DNA of 64,000 bases. Source: Apteryx mantelli. Its lineage: Eukaryota > Chordata > Aves > Apterygiformes > Apterygidae. Position 1 is the first letter of the stretch. Each line of letters opens with the position of its first letter. The DNA lies in assembly GCF_036417845.1 (NCBI RefSeq), contig NC_089979.1, forward strand, positions 121,615,415-121,679,414, read 5' to 3'. The position numbers were made by a program, and so were the translations under genes. The notes below the pieces were generated by a model. That model worked only from the letters and a program-made list of their open reading frames with translations. It did no database searches and had not been told where the DNA came from. Below, in pieces: positions 44,401 through 54,062 of the stretch.

Positions 44401-47400
44401 TAAATGTGAACAGATCTTCTCATGACAGCACATTTGAGAATACAGAAAAACTCATCCGGCCTGCACACAACTAGAGTTTTCTAAAGGAAAACGGAGTACA
44501 TCAACATTAGAAAATGTGTTGTACGATTAGGGAATTTGCCTGGCTTAGACATGCAGTTGTTAAGCTATGGCTGAAACTGGCAGCTGTTTACAGCAATATA
44601 TAATTTTTCCAGTTAAGACAGGGTGGAAGGGAAAACTGAAATGAAAAAGGGTTTCAGAGTCACCTAATAAAAGAGAAGGCAAAATTATAGAAAACACCCT
44701 GGACCGGGAACATAAAAATTACAAAAAAGCATACAAATTTAAAGCAATATGTAACGAATGAGTCATACAACACAACACTATTAAGAGTGACATACAGTAT
44801 GACACCTACATGCACTACTATACTGGCAGTGCTTCATATTCTTATTACTTATACAGTATGCGACTCAGCCTTTTCACGTTGGATGTCTCTGATCTAGTAC
44901 AATCTCAGAAAGCCAGCTATCCTGCGCCCATCTATACGCAGAACAGATCACCTAGAAATCTCAGATACTAAGAAGTTGTGGATAAATAGCTGGCAAATTC
45001 TGTATCAGAGGAAATAAGCAAATGGAGAGGAGAGAAGGAACTAAGAACATACTTCGCAATTATAAATTGCAATTACCTATACATCAATGGTACAACACCT
45101 GACTTCATTTCCTAAGCACAGTTTGCAAGTAACAATATTGGTCTATACCTATTTTGATTTTAAAATGTACAAATAATCCTAACACTGTGCAACTCAAGCT
45201 TTTACAGCTTTTCATATGGAAGCCTTAGTTTCCCTGTTTTCAGAGAGCTAAGCCACACAGAGCCACATACAGGTTATCTGTTTACACTCTGTCCCTAATA
45301 ATCTACGTTCTGAATATAAGGCATTATTTTTACAATTTCCAGCACACTAGTTAAGAAGTCATACCATAACGGACCCCAGTGATAAGGACTGTGCATGATA
45401 GCAAGGTCATACTAAGTGCAGTCGTGGAACTGCACCTGTTACTAAATTAAATACTCAAGGTGAGAATGGCATTGTCAATGTCTTCTGTTATTTTTCATCT
45501 TTACTTCAAAGCTAATTCATATTCCAGTGTGAATTCTACAGTAGATTCCTCAACATTAAGATTTTTATTGTGCTTCTTCTTTTCAGTCCCACTGTGTACC
45601 ATTCTCTGATTCTGACTGCCTACAGAAACAGCAGGAGAGAAACCTTTCCACAGGGGCTCATAAACTTTTTCTGTCACCCTCTTTTAAGTAAACTGCAAAT
45701 TTGATCACTTCTTGCTTCTACTTTTCTCAGCAGAGGAACTTCAAATTATTATGTACTGCTTTATGAAACCATTACTGTTAACTGCATGTATTGTTTAAAT
45801 TTTATTACTGGACTTGGATTTTTAATCAGGACATGTAAATAATCTTGTCTAAGCAAGCTATTGGATACAGGTGTTGAAAGGAGATCAAAGACTGACTGAC
45901 TGCTAGAATTTATTCAAAGAAAAATATGCATTACAGAATCTTTTAGGGCAACATTACGGAAATATAGATCAGCAGCATGCTCAACAGTATATTTAACTTT
46001 TTAGGAGTAAAAGGAAAAGCACAGATAGTCTGATTCTTTCTCACTTCTACAGATACAGACATAAGTCTCAATAAACAGCTTGCTTTAAAAAAATATGAAT
46101 TCCGAGTAGGAAATAAAATACTACCTGCTTTAATTTTAGATTCATCATCTTCTCTTCCTCTTTTGTTAGTGGATAACCCAGTTTTCTCTTCCACCATGAC
46201 CCTCTTCTTGTTCCGAGCTTGCCTCATTTTTCTCTTCCCCCTTCTAATACTATCTTCTCTTTCTTCCCTGTCAGAGATACCAAATTTTTCATTTGGCCAT
46301 CTCCAACAACTCCACTTCTCCAAGAACCTTCATTCAACCTTCTGATCTCTCTTATTCTCACTTTCTCTTCTCCCCATCTATTTGTCTTCTTGCTCTTTCC
46401 TCTCACAAGTAGGCTTATGTCTTCCTCATCTCTAAAGACTCACCTTTCATCACTTGCCTTCATTTTTCCTCTTTTTTCTTTTATGTTCTGTATGTTTACA
46501 ATTGCTTTTTTTTAAGTCCTGTACCTTTCTAAATCCTTACGAATTGGAAATAGCCCTTTGCATTAACTAAAACTGCTTTTGCTTAAGTTTCTAACTAGTC
46601 CCTTTACTGATTTTCTTCAATCTCTTCAGACATTTTTGGCATTAATCGTGTCCTCCTTCTTGGCTACTAATAATGCAGCCCTCTCCTGACTAATCTCTTG
46701 TCTCTCAAGTCATTCCTTCACTATGTTCTGGAAGAATCTCACCTTCCTGACAATTTTTTTTTTAATGTACCAGTAGATTCCATCCTTGTTTCCCACCTTT
46801 CCCCCTTTTTCACCTCACCTCTGAGATCTCTTATCTGCAAATACAAATTGTGATATTTTGCTACTGCTGCTCTGGAGTGTTCTACATCTAGTTTAAGTCT
46901 ATCTCCTCCTGCCGTGAAAGACAAACCAGCATTTCAAGCTCAAGCCATTCTCAGTCTCTGCTCTGTCCACCCTAAGTACAGAAACTATTCTGCCAGACAC
47001 ACCAGCCCATAATCCAAACTTGATTTTTTATTTGAATTTCTTTCCATGCTTATACATATATGCAGTCTCTCTTAATTCTCCTACAAATCCATTTTTAAAA
47101 CTTTCCTGTGATGCGATAGCTACAAAACTTGTTAACACTTAGACAGTGGCCACAACACATCGGCAGCCTTTCATCCTCACTACTATTGTGTCATTGTTTT
47201 CAGGCATGAAATCTCCCTTCATAACTTTTGTCTGTAAGGTCTTTGCAGTAGGGACTATCTTTCTGTGCTGGGTTTTTGCAGCACCCAGAACAATATTGTC
47301 CTGGCTGAGAGTCACCAGTGCTACTCTAATCCAAGTAACAGCAATACACACTGCTGTTTCATAAAGAGAGAGGAAACAGAGAATCTAACGTTTGTTACTC

Positions 47401-50400
47401 CAAATGCATGTGCTACTTGCATTAAAATAATGCCCTATCAAATAAAGTAACTGTTAAAACTATCCTCTGCTCTCTAGCTGCCAGATAGTCCTGGCTGTAG
47501 CCTCCATACAACTATGCAGCAGCCTTGCATGGCTGGGTATGCAAGCGTATCTGGGATCTCTGCAGCCCAGAACGTTCACCGAAGGATTTTACACATCAGC
47601 AGGTGATGGGGGCACTGAGTCACAGTTGCCAGAGCTGTCAGTTCCACAAGCGAGAGCTCTGCTCCCCTGGCTGTAACCCGGCCCAGAGGAGCTCCAGGCA
47701 GGCCAAGGAGCAGGCTTGCAAGGCAGCAGGGGTTGGCAGCAGCAGCGCACAATCGTCACACAGCAGCATTTCTCAGGCCTGCTCAGCAGCCCCTTCCTCA
47801 CCCCTATCAGCTGCCTCGGCTAAAGTCAGTTCAGGTCTGGCCCCCCGGCAGGTCTGTCTTATCTCTTCTGCCTGATATTAAAAGAGAGGCAGGAACAGCA
47901 GCTGACCTGAGCTCTGAAGCAACCCACACTTCTCTCTGGGTGGTCTGCTAGCAAAAGAGGAAGCCTGCCCAGAAGCAGAAAGACCCTTTTGCAGGCAAGA
48001 AAGATGAATCTGCAGAAGTGGCAACAAAGGAGGAGATCCCCACCCACACAGTACTTCCATTCCTGGAGGAACGATTCCACCCAAACTCTTGGGTCTACAC
48101 TCTGTTGTTCTGCACTAACTAAACTAGTATAGCAATGAGACTGAGGCTCTTTCTCTCCTTAGACACTTCTATCCACCCATAATAACCACTATTATCCTTA
48201 AAATGAATAAATGCTGATAATCAAAAGAGATATCTTGGTATACTTGGTATAGACAGGGCTACATATTTCCAAAAAATTACAAAAGTCCTAAAGCATGTAT
48301 ATTTATTAACATTAGTAAAATTCCAGTCGAGTATTACAATTCACGAGAAAACACGTTGAACTATTTCAACTCAAGAGTAGGAATTTTAGCAGCCTCCCAT
48401 AATACAATGTACTTGAAAAGCTTTATTAAATTTTAGTAGTACAGAAGCAAGAAGCTGGCACACATTTCTATGAGGCAGGTATTGCTGGCCTGAACAGCTC
48501 TCTGTAGACAGCTTCTATATGAAATGAGCCTGTCGACTTGAGGCATGCCCCAGATCATCACACTCTCCCTCCCAGCTGAAGCAACTGTGCGTGTAATACT
48601 TCCCTCACAAAATCTAGGATCCTTCAGGGATAAAGAAGAATAAGGCATGCCCAAAAACTACTTTTAGAATCATGCAAAAGCTATGCAGACCACACATGAA
48701 ATCACATGATAAGCACTGTTAGTCACTGGGTTAACTCATTCTGTAGATATTGCACTAATAGAAAATTGAAGAATAAATTCTTGAACAGCTTCTGTATCAT
48801 TATCCAAGATTTAACTTCTTGGGAATTTGCATTCTTATGGTTTATTTTTATGCTCTTTCACAGTGCTTTAGACTATTACATGGGATGGGTAGATGATTTG
48901 CAGGAAACTATCTGTGACTGAATTCATGCTGTATCTAACATTTATCTCAGCATGTTCTGGATCATCTCTGAAGCAATAACAATAGAATTCTAATTCTGTT
49001 GAGATAATTTAGGGCCTAAATAGCTCCACTCCTTTTATCTGCCAAAATGCTTTCAGAGCTCTATTAAGATTTTTTAAAGAGTGAGAAGTATAATCACTTA
49101 TTTTTTCATTTCCTTTGGAAATATATATTTACATGTGTATATATTTCCCAAAGGGAAATGTGATGGATGCAGTAAGCAGTAAAATTCCATAATGGATTCT
49201 TTTCTTATTTGAAAGTAGTGTTAACAATGTGCCTTTTTAATACATTTTACCACCTTATGAAATCAATATCATTAAATAGTAGAAACTGTCTACCCTCTAT
49301 CTTGAAATGCTGCTTGAGGTTTCATGTTCACCTGGGCCAATATTTTTTCATCTATTAAACATCTAAATGGCAGAAATTTAGGGGAATCCAATCTTAAATC
49401 TACATTTAAAGCTCAGGAGGAGTGGAGGGGAATAACCGTGATATGATTACCCCCAAGTGGTGTAAGGAGGAACTACAGAACATTACAATGAAAGCATTTG
49501 GGCTTGTTAAATAGTTGTAGTCACAAGGAAGAGGCTAATGAAACAAAAGAAAAAGAATATGCCAACTAATACTCAGCCTCTGTCGTGAGGATGGCAAGGG
49601 ACACATGCAGCCTCATCCCTATCAAAAGACAGGCATGAAATGCTGCAGGCAGTGAATGCTTCTTCAAAACAAAGTCACTACAAATCAGACTTCTTAAATA
49701 AAATTCTAAAAAATATATATAGAGAGAGAGATAGTTACTTAAAGGCAAAACACATATTGCTTGTTTTGGAGGTTTGGCAGCTTGAACTATAGTCAAAAAT
49801 ACCAGAACTGAAGATATACATTTCAGTATTCTTCTGAAGTCTGCTACTATTGAACTCATTCTTAGAGTCTTTAGAGTCCTATAAGCTCAGGTAGTTCCTA
49901 CCTCTAATTTGTATGATAAATAATGCTAACAGAAAAAGAAAATGCCAAATATTTTCTCCAGTTTTTAATCGAAGTTTTGCATTAAAGGACTTTTTTGCAG
50001 CAAACTGTAGCTAAGGCTTGGAGAGATCCAAAAATTGTATAAGCTGACACAGGGAAAAATAGAAAAAGCTAAAAGCTTACTGGCCTCTAACCCTGATTCA
50101 GTGAGCTGAGAAATGTAAATTGATACAGAAGGAAAATAAGTGAGAGAATCATGTCTTGTCTGCACATTTATTAAGGCATTATTGTCAAGAATGCATTGCT
50201 ATAAATGGCAAAACTGCGGCACACAAAACTGAACTGATGAGACCTGTCCAAATCCAGGCAGGCAAAAAATCCAGATTTGTTGTCAGTTTAAAAAAATTGC
50301 CATCAAATAGGGATACAGCAAAAGGAATACACTTACTGGAAGACTTTCTGTAATTATTGCTTCTCATGTTTCATTTATACAACTTAATCATAAAAAAATG

Positions 50401-51641
50401 TTAGTTTAGCAGGCTTCCTTTCATGGCACAGTGGCACAGAACTGATTCTTGAAAGCATCCAATTAGGTGCTACAACAGACTTATCTGGAGTAAATAAGAA
50501 AATGGCTGAAATGAAGAGGAAAGTCCACTAAAAGACATTCAGAAATTCTGACATTTTCATGCCCCCTTTTCAAGTTTGAATGCCTTAACAGGCCCGTGTA
50601 ATTGGACAGAGCATTACAGAGCTAGATACTGCAGCAGTTGGACTCAGTTAGATTAGGGATTCTCTTTCTCCACATTTTTAAGCAAAGAATGTCATGATCA
50701 TGAAGATGAATGAGCATGGAGTGGAAGGCAAACATCCAACATTTTAATAAGTGTGTTCAGAAGAAAACTCGAAGTTTAATTATAAATTATATAATTGTAT
50801 AATTTATAGCTAAAGGTTATAGTAAACACATGGTGTATATATTACATATAATATATGTTACATTTTATTATATCTTTATATAATTATAAATTATAATCTA
50901 CAAATTATAAAGCTGTAAGCCTTCAAAAAAATAAAGAAGAATAGTAAATTTGTGAAAGCCCGCATATACCTTTGCTCTGCTTCTTGTCAGGACAGTGATG
51001 AAATTTTCCTCTGTCCTGAGTCAGCGCAAGGGTCCTTTTCACAACGTATACCTTATGTTAGGAACTCGACCATGGTATGACAGTGGGGAATGGGTAATTC
51101 AGATACATTTTTACTGGTTAAATTACTTATTACATAGCTTTGGAGATGTACATCACTATGGCTCATAGATTTTCCAACCACCTCCATTTTACCTTGTGTA
51201 GTAAATTAAAAGGACTTAGATATAAGCACCATCAGACAGACTGATATCTGATAAAATATATTAAAGAAAAACAGATTCAGTTGGAATGTGAGTCAGCATA
51301 AAGCCTGGTCCTATTTAACACCATCACTAAAGTTAAACAGTGTGTTTGTTAAGCCTGCAGGATAACACCAAACTGAGAAACGAGACATAAATTAATACAA
51401 AGAAAACATCTACAATGTAAAAAAACATGGTCCAAACATTTTTATTTAAAGTATTTGAAGTGCTTACTTACAATTCTTCTCCTTGTTTTGCTTTCTTGTC
51501 AGAAACCAGATAAACACTTCCAAAGCTTCCATTGCCAAGTTTCCTCTGAACTGTGTATCTTCTTGCAAACATAGCAGCTGAGCAAGCAAAATTAGATCTA
51601 GCAACGGTGACATACTTAGCAGTTTCTTGAAATTTCAGCAT
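1560..51641 (-). CDS. NEK11: NEK11, NIMA-related serine/threonine kinase (partial, spliced, 9 coding exons; C-terminus outside window)
   Basis: The exons join in consistent phase into 360 complete codons plus two bases. The first ~290 residues form a NEK-type kinase: glycine loop GNGSFG at 36-41, ATP-binding Lys61, likely alpha-C Glu79, catalytic HRD at 156-158, DFG at 175-177, and SPE (the APE position) at 200-202. The protein matches human NEK11 closely from the MLKFQE start onward, so recognition is by sequence and not only by family. In mammals NEK11 is a nucleolar/nuclear kinase of the G2/M DNA-damage checkpoint; CHK1 phosphorylates it at Ser273 and it promotes CDC25A degradation. Ser273 is at the same number here. 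Human NEK11 is about 645 aa, so roughly 285 C-terminal residues are missing off the left edge. The gene diverges from ASTE1. Unusual points are Cys180 just after DFG and Phe57 at an exon junction. Confidence 0.96.
1680..5363 (-). other. NEK11 intron between coding exons 8 and 9
   Basis: 3.7 kb of AT-rich sequence without recognisable genes or clear repeats. The proteins on the two sides (DAV / RRKVHLQ) are contiguous in the human orthologue, so no exon is missing here. An unremarkable 124-codon open frame at 4290-4664 on the plus strand has no recognisable domain. Confidence 0.85.
5364..5449 (-). CDS. NEK11: NEK11 coding exon 8 (post-kinase linker, residues 293-321)
   Basis: The acceptor is a T-run ending TTTTGCAG and the donor GCTGT|GTAAGT. 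It reads NIQYKFTHMPVENKAFHWQK then EAAHIVDAV. The QKEAAHI block matches human; the stretch before it, about residues 294-311, differs strongly. Phases agree on both sides, so this is a fast-evolving linker and not a wrong exon. Confidence 0.88.
5450..5929 (-). other. NEK11 intron between coding exons 7 and 8
   Basis: 480 bp of intron, bounded by the exon 7 donor GTATAC and the exon 8 acceptor after a T-run. Nothing else seen. Confidence 0.88.
5930..6008 (-). CDS. NEK11: NEK11 coding exon 7 (end of kinase domain, residues 266-292)
   Basis: The acceptor is TTATTTCAG and the donor CTGAAG|GTATAC. It reads MLSKNPSLRPAAAEILKIPY then IDEQLK. The NPSLRP motif holds the invariant kinase Arg275 and Ser273, the CHK1 phosphorylation site described for human NEK11. 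It is separated from exon 6 by an 81-bp intron. Confidence 0.95.
6090..6239 (-). CDS. NEK11: NEK11 coding exon 6 (kinase C-lobe, residues 216-266)
   Basis: It starts after TGTTCTTCAG and ends at AACAG|GTATGC. It reads SLGCILYEMCCMNHAFSGHN and continues through LKIVEGDTPSLPDRYPSKLN. This is the F-to-H helix region and is nearly identical to human NEK11. Both splice phases agree with the neighbouring exons (one base completing Trp216, two bases starting Ser266). Confidence 0.96.
7245..7350 (-). repeat. MIR-type SINE remnant
   Basis: The plus strand shows CATTTTACAGACCAGAGAAC, then TGCGGCAC, then ACCAAGGCCACAGAAAAGGC. This follows the order of the reverse complement of a MIR core (CATTTTACAGATGAGGAAAC, TGAGGCAC, CCAAGGTCACACAG). 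It is an old, diverged copy lying in NEK11 orientation. Recognition is by eye; an L2-type element with a shared tail is possible. Confidence 0.6.
8281..8340 (+). repeat. Purine-rich low-complexity tract
   Basis: About 60 bases almost entirely A and G, including A-runs and a short GAAA repeat. It is simple sequence, and open frames through it are compositional. Confidence 0.8.
11435..11476 (+). repeat. C-run followed by (ATAA)n microsatellite
   Basis: Nine C residues run directly into about eight copies of a four-base AATA-type unit. Confidence 0.92.
15684..15760 (+). repeat. A18 homopolymer and TA-rich tract
   Basis: Eighteen A residues (15684-15701) followed by a TATATA-rich stretch and a short GA repeat. 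It may be the tail of a decayed retroelement, but no body is recognisable upstream. Confidence 0.8.
18524..18650 (-). CDS. NEK11: NEK11 coding exon 5 (DFG and activation segment, residues 174-216)
   Basis: The acceptor is TATCGTTAG and the donor ATTTG|GTGAGT. The reading starts GDFGVSCLLMGSCDL and continues through TGTPYYMSPEALKHQGYNTK to SDIW. The activation loop, the GT-P-YYMSPE P+1 loop and Asp214 of the F helix are present. The codon after VS is TGT (Cys180); human NEK11 has Arg here. Confidence 0.95.
18651..19952 (-). other. NEK11 intron between coding exons 4 and 5
   Basis: 1.3 kb intron separating the HRD exon from the DFG exon. Its 5' part (right side) holds the CR1 fragment at about 19635-19825; the rest is plain AT-rich sequence. 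Confidence 0.88.
19635..19825 (-). mobile_element. CR1 LINE, 5'-truncated 3' fragment
   Basis: The plus strand starts ATCATAGAACTATAGAAT and continues GGTTTGAAGGGGCTCTGGAA, then GTCATCTGATCCAAACTCC. This is the reverse complement of the classic CR1 3' end (GGTTGGACTAGATGA ... ATTCTATGATTCTATGA). The element's sense strand is therefore minus, the same as NEK11, with its 3' end at the left. It is a diverged ~190-bp truncated copy, as is typical. This family supports an avian or other sauropsid source. Confidence 0.85.
19953..20017 (-). CDS. NEK11: NEK11 coding exon 4 (catalytic loop, residues 153-174)
   Basis: This is a 65-bp micro-scale exon with acceptor ATATTCCAG and donor AAATTG|GTAAGA. 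It reads RILHRDLKAKNIFLKNNFLKI. It contains the HRD triad (156-158), with Asp158 the proton acceptor, Lys160, and Asn163 for magnesium binding. All the residues expected of an active kinase are present. A CR1 remnant lies about 130 bp downstream in the following intron. Confidence 0.94.
20018..26382 (-). other. NEK11 intron between coding exons 3 and 4 (6.4 kb)
   Basis: AT-rich intron, repeat-poor. A 14-base unit AGCAGATAAAATAA is duplicated at 22046-22059 and 22077-22090. No ORF longer than about 90 codons and no recognisable gene. Confidence 0.85.
26383..26501 (-). CDS. NEK11: NEK11 coding exon 3 (residues 113-153)
   Basis: This exon is too short and too open-ended to stand out as an ORF. 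It was found by looking for the piece between the hinge and the catalytic loop. The acceptor is TTTTTCAG and the donor AAAG|GTACAG. It reads GGDLDFKIQEYKESGK, then IIEWFIQLLLGVNYIHE, the alpha-D and alpha-E region of a NEK kinase. It starts in phase 0 and leaves two bases (AG) of Arg153, matching the next exon. Confidence 0.94.
26502..30806 (-). other. NEK11 intron between coding exons 2 and 3 (4.3 kb)
   Basis: The intron includes a patch of mixed composition at about 27.8-28.2 kb with overlapping 128-137 codon frames on both strands. Neither frame has a recognisable domain, and being open on both strands suggests chance or an old degraded element. Confidence 0.82.
30807..30972 (-). CDS. NEK11: NEK11 coding exon 2 (residues 57-112)
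   Basis: It follows a pyrimidine-rich acceptor ending CCCCCTCTAG and ends at GAG|GTGAGA. It supplies KVLKE, whose second Lys is Lys61, the ATP-anchoring residue whose mutation inactivates the human kinase. The helix EANLEAQLLSKLDHP with likely alpha-C Glu79 and the hinge-side strand CIITEHCE follow. Its first base completes codon 57 as Phe (TTC), where human has Leu. Confidence 0.95.
34300..34500. promoter_or_regulatory. Small intronic CpG cluster, possible enhancer or alternative promoter
   Basis: About ten CpG dinucleotides fall within 200 bp, in a GC-rich island inside an otherwise AT-rich, CpG-poor intron. Overlapping ORFs are open on both strands, as expected from composition. No known protein is recognisable. 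The regulatory role is inferred from CpG retention only. Confidence 0.4.
42972..43131 (+). repeat. MIR-type SINE remnant
   Basis: The sequence ACAGGCAAATTATTTAACCT then CTCTGCTTC matches the MIR core (GGGCAAGTTACTTAACCTCTCTGTGCCTC). It is followed by a ...AAAAGTGCTTTCAGGTCCC...AAGGTGCTAC tail like that of MIR/L2-related elements. The copy is old and diverged, and opposite to NEK11. Confidence 0.6.
46130..46910 (+). repeat. Pyrimidine-rich low-complexity segment
   Basis: A long stretch dominated by C and T (many CTT, TCC and TTC words) on the plus strand. Frames of up to 126 codons are open on both strands here; their products are Lys/Arg/Glu-rich or Leu/Ser/Phe-rich purely from composition. 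No known family was recognised. Confidence 0.55.
47200..47360 (+). repeat. Old LINE-tail-like remnant (L2/CR1-related, tentative)
   Basis: The words TCTGTAAGGTCTTTGCAG, TAGGGACTATCTTTCTGTG, then GCAGCACCCAGAACAATA and GTCCTGG follow the layout of ancient LINE 3' tails (TGTAAGCTCTTTGGGGCAGG...GCACCTAGCACAATG). The match is loose and by eye. Confidence 0.4.
49109..49158. repeat. Imperfect inverted repeat (hairpin)
   Basis: The arms TCCTTTGGAAATATATA (49111-49127) and TATATATTTCCCAAAGGGA (49138-49156) pair with two one-base bulges around a 10-base loop. No function known. Confidence 0.7.
50776..50910. repeat. AT-rich inverted-repeat cluster
   Basis: Perfect 11-base arms TATAAATTATA (50781-50791) and TATAATTTATA (50798-50808) surround a six-base spacer, and related TATAATTATAAATTATA words follow to about 50900. 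Probable cruciform-prone simple sequence. Confidence 0.75.
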
Positions 51642-51645
51642 TGTT
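51472..51645 (-). CDS. NEK11: NEK11 first coding exon (residues 1-57, start codon at 51641)
   Basis: The reading begins MLKFQETAKY at 51641 and contains the glycine-rich loop KLGNGSFGSVYLV. The start was chosen because MLKFQE is the N-terminus of the mammalian protein; it has A at -3 and lies four bases inside a plausible acceptor (TTGCACAG just upstream). A later in-frame Met24 is less likely. The donor is GAAGAATT followed by GTAAGTAAG, leaving two bases of codon 57. The upstream non-coding exon was not located; it should lie in the CpG island near ASTE1. Confidence 0.93.
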
Positions 51646-53600
51646 CTGTGCAACAGAAACTACGAAAATTTCTCTAGAATACAGCTTTCAAATTCTCCTA
51701 CTCTTCCAAGGACGTTCACAGGAAACACATGAAACAGAAAAAAAATGGATTTGACTGAATGTACTACTCTTATTAAAATGCTCATCTAGTTCTGCTACAG
51801 TGCTTAAGGGGGGTTAATTTACAGTGGAACACAAATTAAAAGTGGAAACATTATTTATTAAATTGTGGGCAGCAGACTTGAAAAGAAACTTGAGATAATG
51901 CAGATGTGGTATATCAATACTAAATGAATTTGTTAAAAGAATAGGATGGGGGATATGAAACACAGGCATTTATACATTCATTTATTTAAAAGTTCAGGTG
52001 TTTTTTTCAAAACCAGGAACAACTACACCTGTATTTCACCTTACAGTTCCCCCAGATATGGCACAAAAAATTGTATCCTATCTTTATAGCACCACAGTAT
52101 CTGATACCAAAAATATCTCTGTTTCAGCACCAGATCAAGTAATTCCTGTGTATATTTAGAAGCATAATCTCCATCCATAATTTGAGTTCATTTCCATCAA
52201 TAACTACAAAGCTGTTCTCTCCTGCTCTTTTACTTGCCCCTCAGATTTCACCAATTGTTTTTCCTCACATTTTTATTCCAGTGCTGGCCTCATTACTTCA
52301 GCATGATTCACCACTAGTATCTGCTGAAAATTAGAGCTTCCTAACTACTAACAAGCCTGCAAGACTTTCAATAAACCCTACTTCTTCCACCTTCCTTTCT
52401 CCTTTGCTAAAACAACTTTTCTTGATCCACCTTATAATAACTTAGCTTTGATTTGTAATCCTTGTTTAACTGAGGGCCTAATTCTGCAAACATAGGGACC
52501 ACAAAGGCAAACCTCTAGTGTTTCCACAGCTTTCAGTAATCAAACAGGGCTTTAGAAAAAGTGTGCTTCCTTCACCTTCCTCATTCCAAATGGCAAAGGG
52601 TAGGTGTTTCACTGCACACGAAAAAACAATATTGCTTTCATTACCTTGCCTTTTTATGACGCTGTGCGCATTATTTGTGCTTCAGGAACCTTTGGAACAA
52701 ATAGAGGTATTATAAGATCCTATGATCAGCGCAACTGTTACTACTATCAATATTGCCTGTGGCAGTGCAGGGTCACCACACTGCATTTGTTCAGCATAGC
52801 ATTTTAATGTCAATGCAAGCATGTGAAAATGACTTTTTGTTGTTCTGGAAAAGGAAAATGAAAAATGCTTGATTTTAAAATCTGCATTACTGCTGGCTAC
52901 AAGTCACAGTCTTCACTTCCTAACAATTACAGAACCCTAATGAAGATTATGATTCTGTATTTTATAACAATAATGCTCTGTGTGCATGAGCCTATTTTAA
53001 CATCCATCTGCTGAGCTGCTGGCACACTGCGCCAATGGGCTTGACTTGGTAGTGTCACTGTATTATGAAGCACAGTCAAATTTTAATTACTACAAGCCAT
53101 CTTAACAATGATATAAATTATGTACATTTTTTAAACAGACTCGTGAGATTCTGTTTCTGTATTCTCCTTCAGAGAGAAAATTTTGAAATGCAAACGGTCA
53201 GCTAGAAAATGGCTTACTGCTTCTGTAACTCCCACTCTGTCTTAGAAAGTATGAATGGACCGCGTTGAGGTTGCCAGGAGAAAAAAAACCTCCATAAAAT
53301 AGTACATTGCCAATTCTAGAAAGTTTACATATTTTTCACTTACTGTTCTCCAAGGAAGTCTATGTTTATGGATGTCTGTATATGCCTTCGTAAATTCCAG
53401 ATAGAATAGCTGTAAAACACACACCTTTTTGAAATAATTATACTTGCAACAACTGCTGAGCTTTCTCTGTCACTTCTTTCCAGATAATAGTCACTACCAC
53501 TACTCACCTTGCGATTTAGGTATTTATCTGACCCCTAGGAGTGTGCCACAATCTTTTACACCATCATATCACACTTTAGAGTGCCCTACTGAGACTAACT

Positions 53601-53705
53601 GCTGTGCTTTATTTCCAAGCCTATCTCTCACCTTCTATTCCCTATGCTTCAATTTCCCCCTATCTATAATAAAGATAACAGTATCACTTTGTAAACTGCT
53701 TTGAG
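53601..53705 (+). repeat. Possible MIR/L2-like remnant
   Basis: TATGCTTCAATTTCCCCC then TATCTATAATAAAGATAACA then TTTGTAAACTGCTTTGAG resembles the MIR/L2 layout (TGCCTCAGTTTCCCCATCTGTAAAATGGGGATAA ... GTAAAGCGCTTTGAG). Diverged and tentative. Confidence 0.45.
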
Positions 53706-54035
53706 TAGCATTATAGGCAGGAGCCAATGACTGCAGCAGCGGCATCACAGGCAGATTTTAATGGTATGCACAAGGGCTGGATTGCTAAGCCATTACATTT
53801 TGAAAGAAATATCCCATGATAGTCGGTAGATGCTAGAGCCTGACCCAGTTGCAGAACTGGTTGATTTTTCAAGAAGTACACTAACTAGTAGCCTCTCCCA
53901 CCTCACTCAAGCCTTTCAGCCCAACCTTCCTTGAAATTTTTGTATCAATCTCCTTCTTCAATTGAATAACCATTTCCCAAGCAGCAGTGCATCAATTGTT
54001 TCATTAAAGTCCAGGATGACTACAGATAACTCAAA

Positions 54036-54062
54036 GAAAAACAAACAAACAAACAAACAATC
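54036..54062 (+). repeat. (CAAA)n microsatellite
   Basis: About five copies of CAAA after an A-rich lead-in. Confidence 0.85.

Larger units (their letters stand above)
30973..51471 (-). other. NEK11 intron between coding exons 1 and 2 (20.5 kb)
   Basis: The largest intron in the window. The protein runs directly from residue 57 to 58 across it in the human orthologue, so no coding exon is missing. Contents noted: an intronic CpG cluster (34.30-34.50 kb), a MIR-like remnant (42.97-43.13 kb), a pyrimidine-rich segment (46.13-46.91 kb), an old LINE-like tail (47.2-47.36 kb), GC-richer sequence at 47.5-48.1 kb, and AT-rich inverted repeats (49.1 and 50.8 kb). Short ORFs occur throughout without recognisable products. 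Confidence 0.85.

Noticed and set aside
45943-46515. Lys/Glu-rich and Leu/Ser-rich frames of about 100-126 codons
   Set aside because: They come from a pyrimidine-rich tract and are open on both strands; no homology recognised.
51651-51653. TTG as an upstream start for NEK11
   Set aside because: It lies in the intron side of the acceptor, is not an ATG, and the conserved N-terminus starts at 51641.
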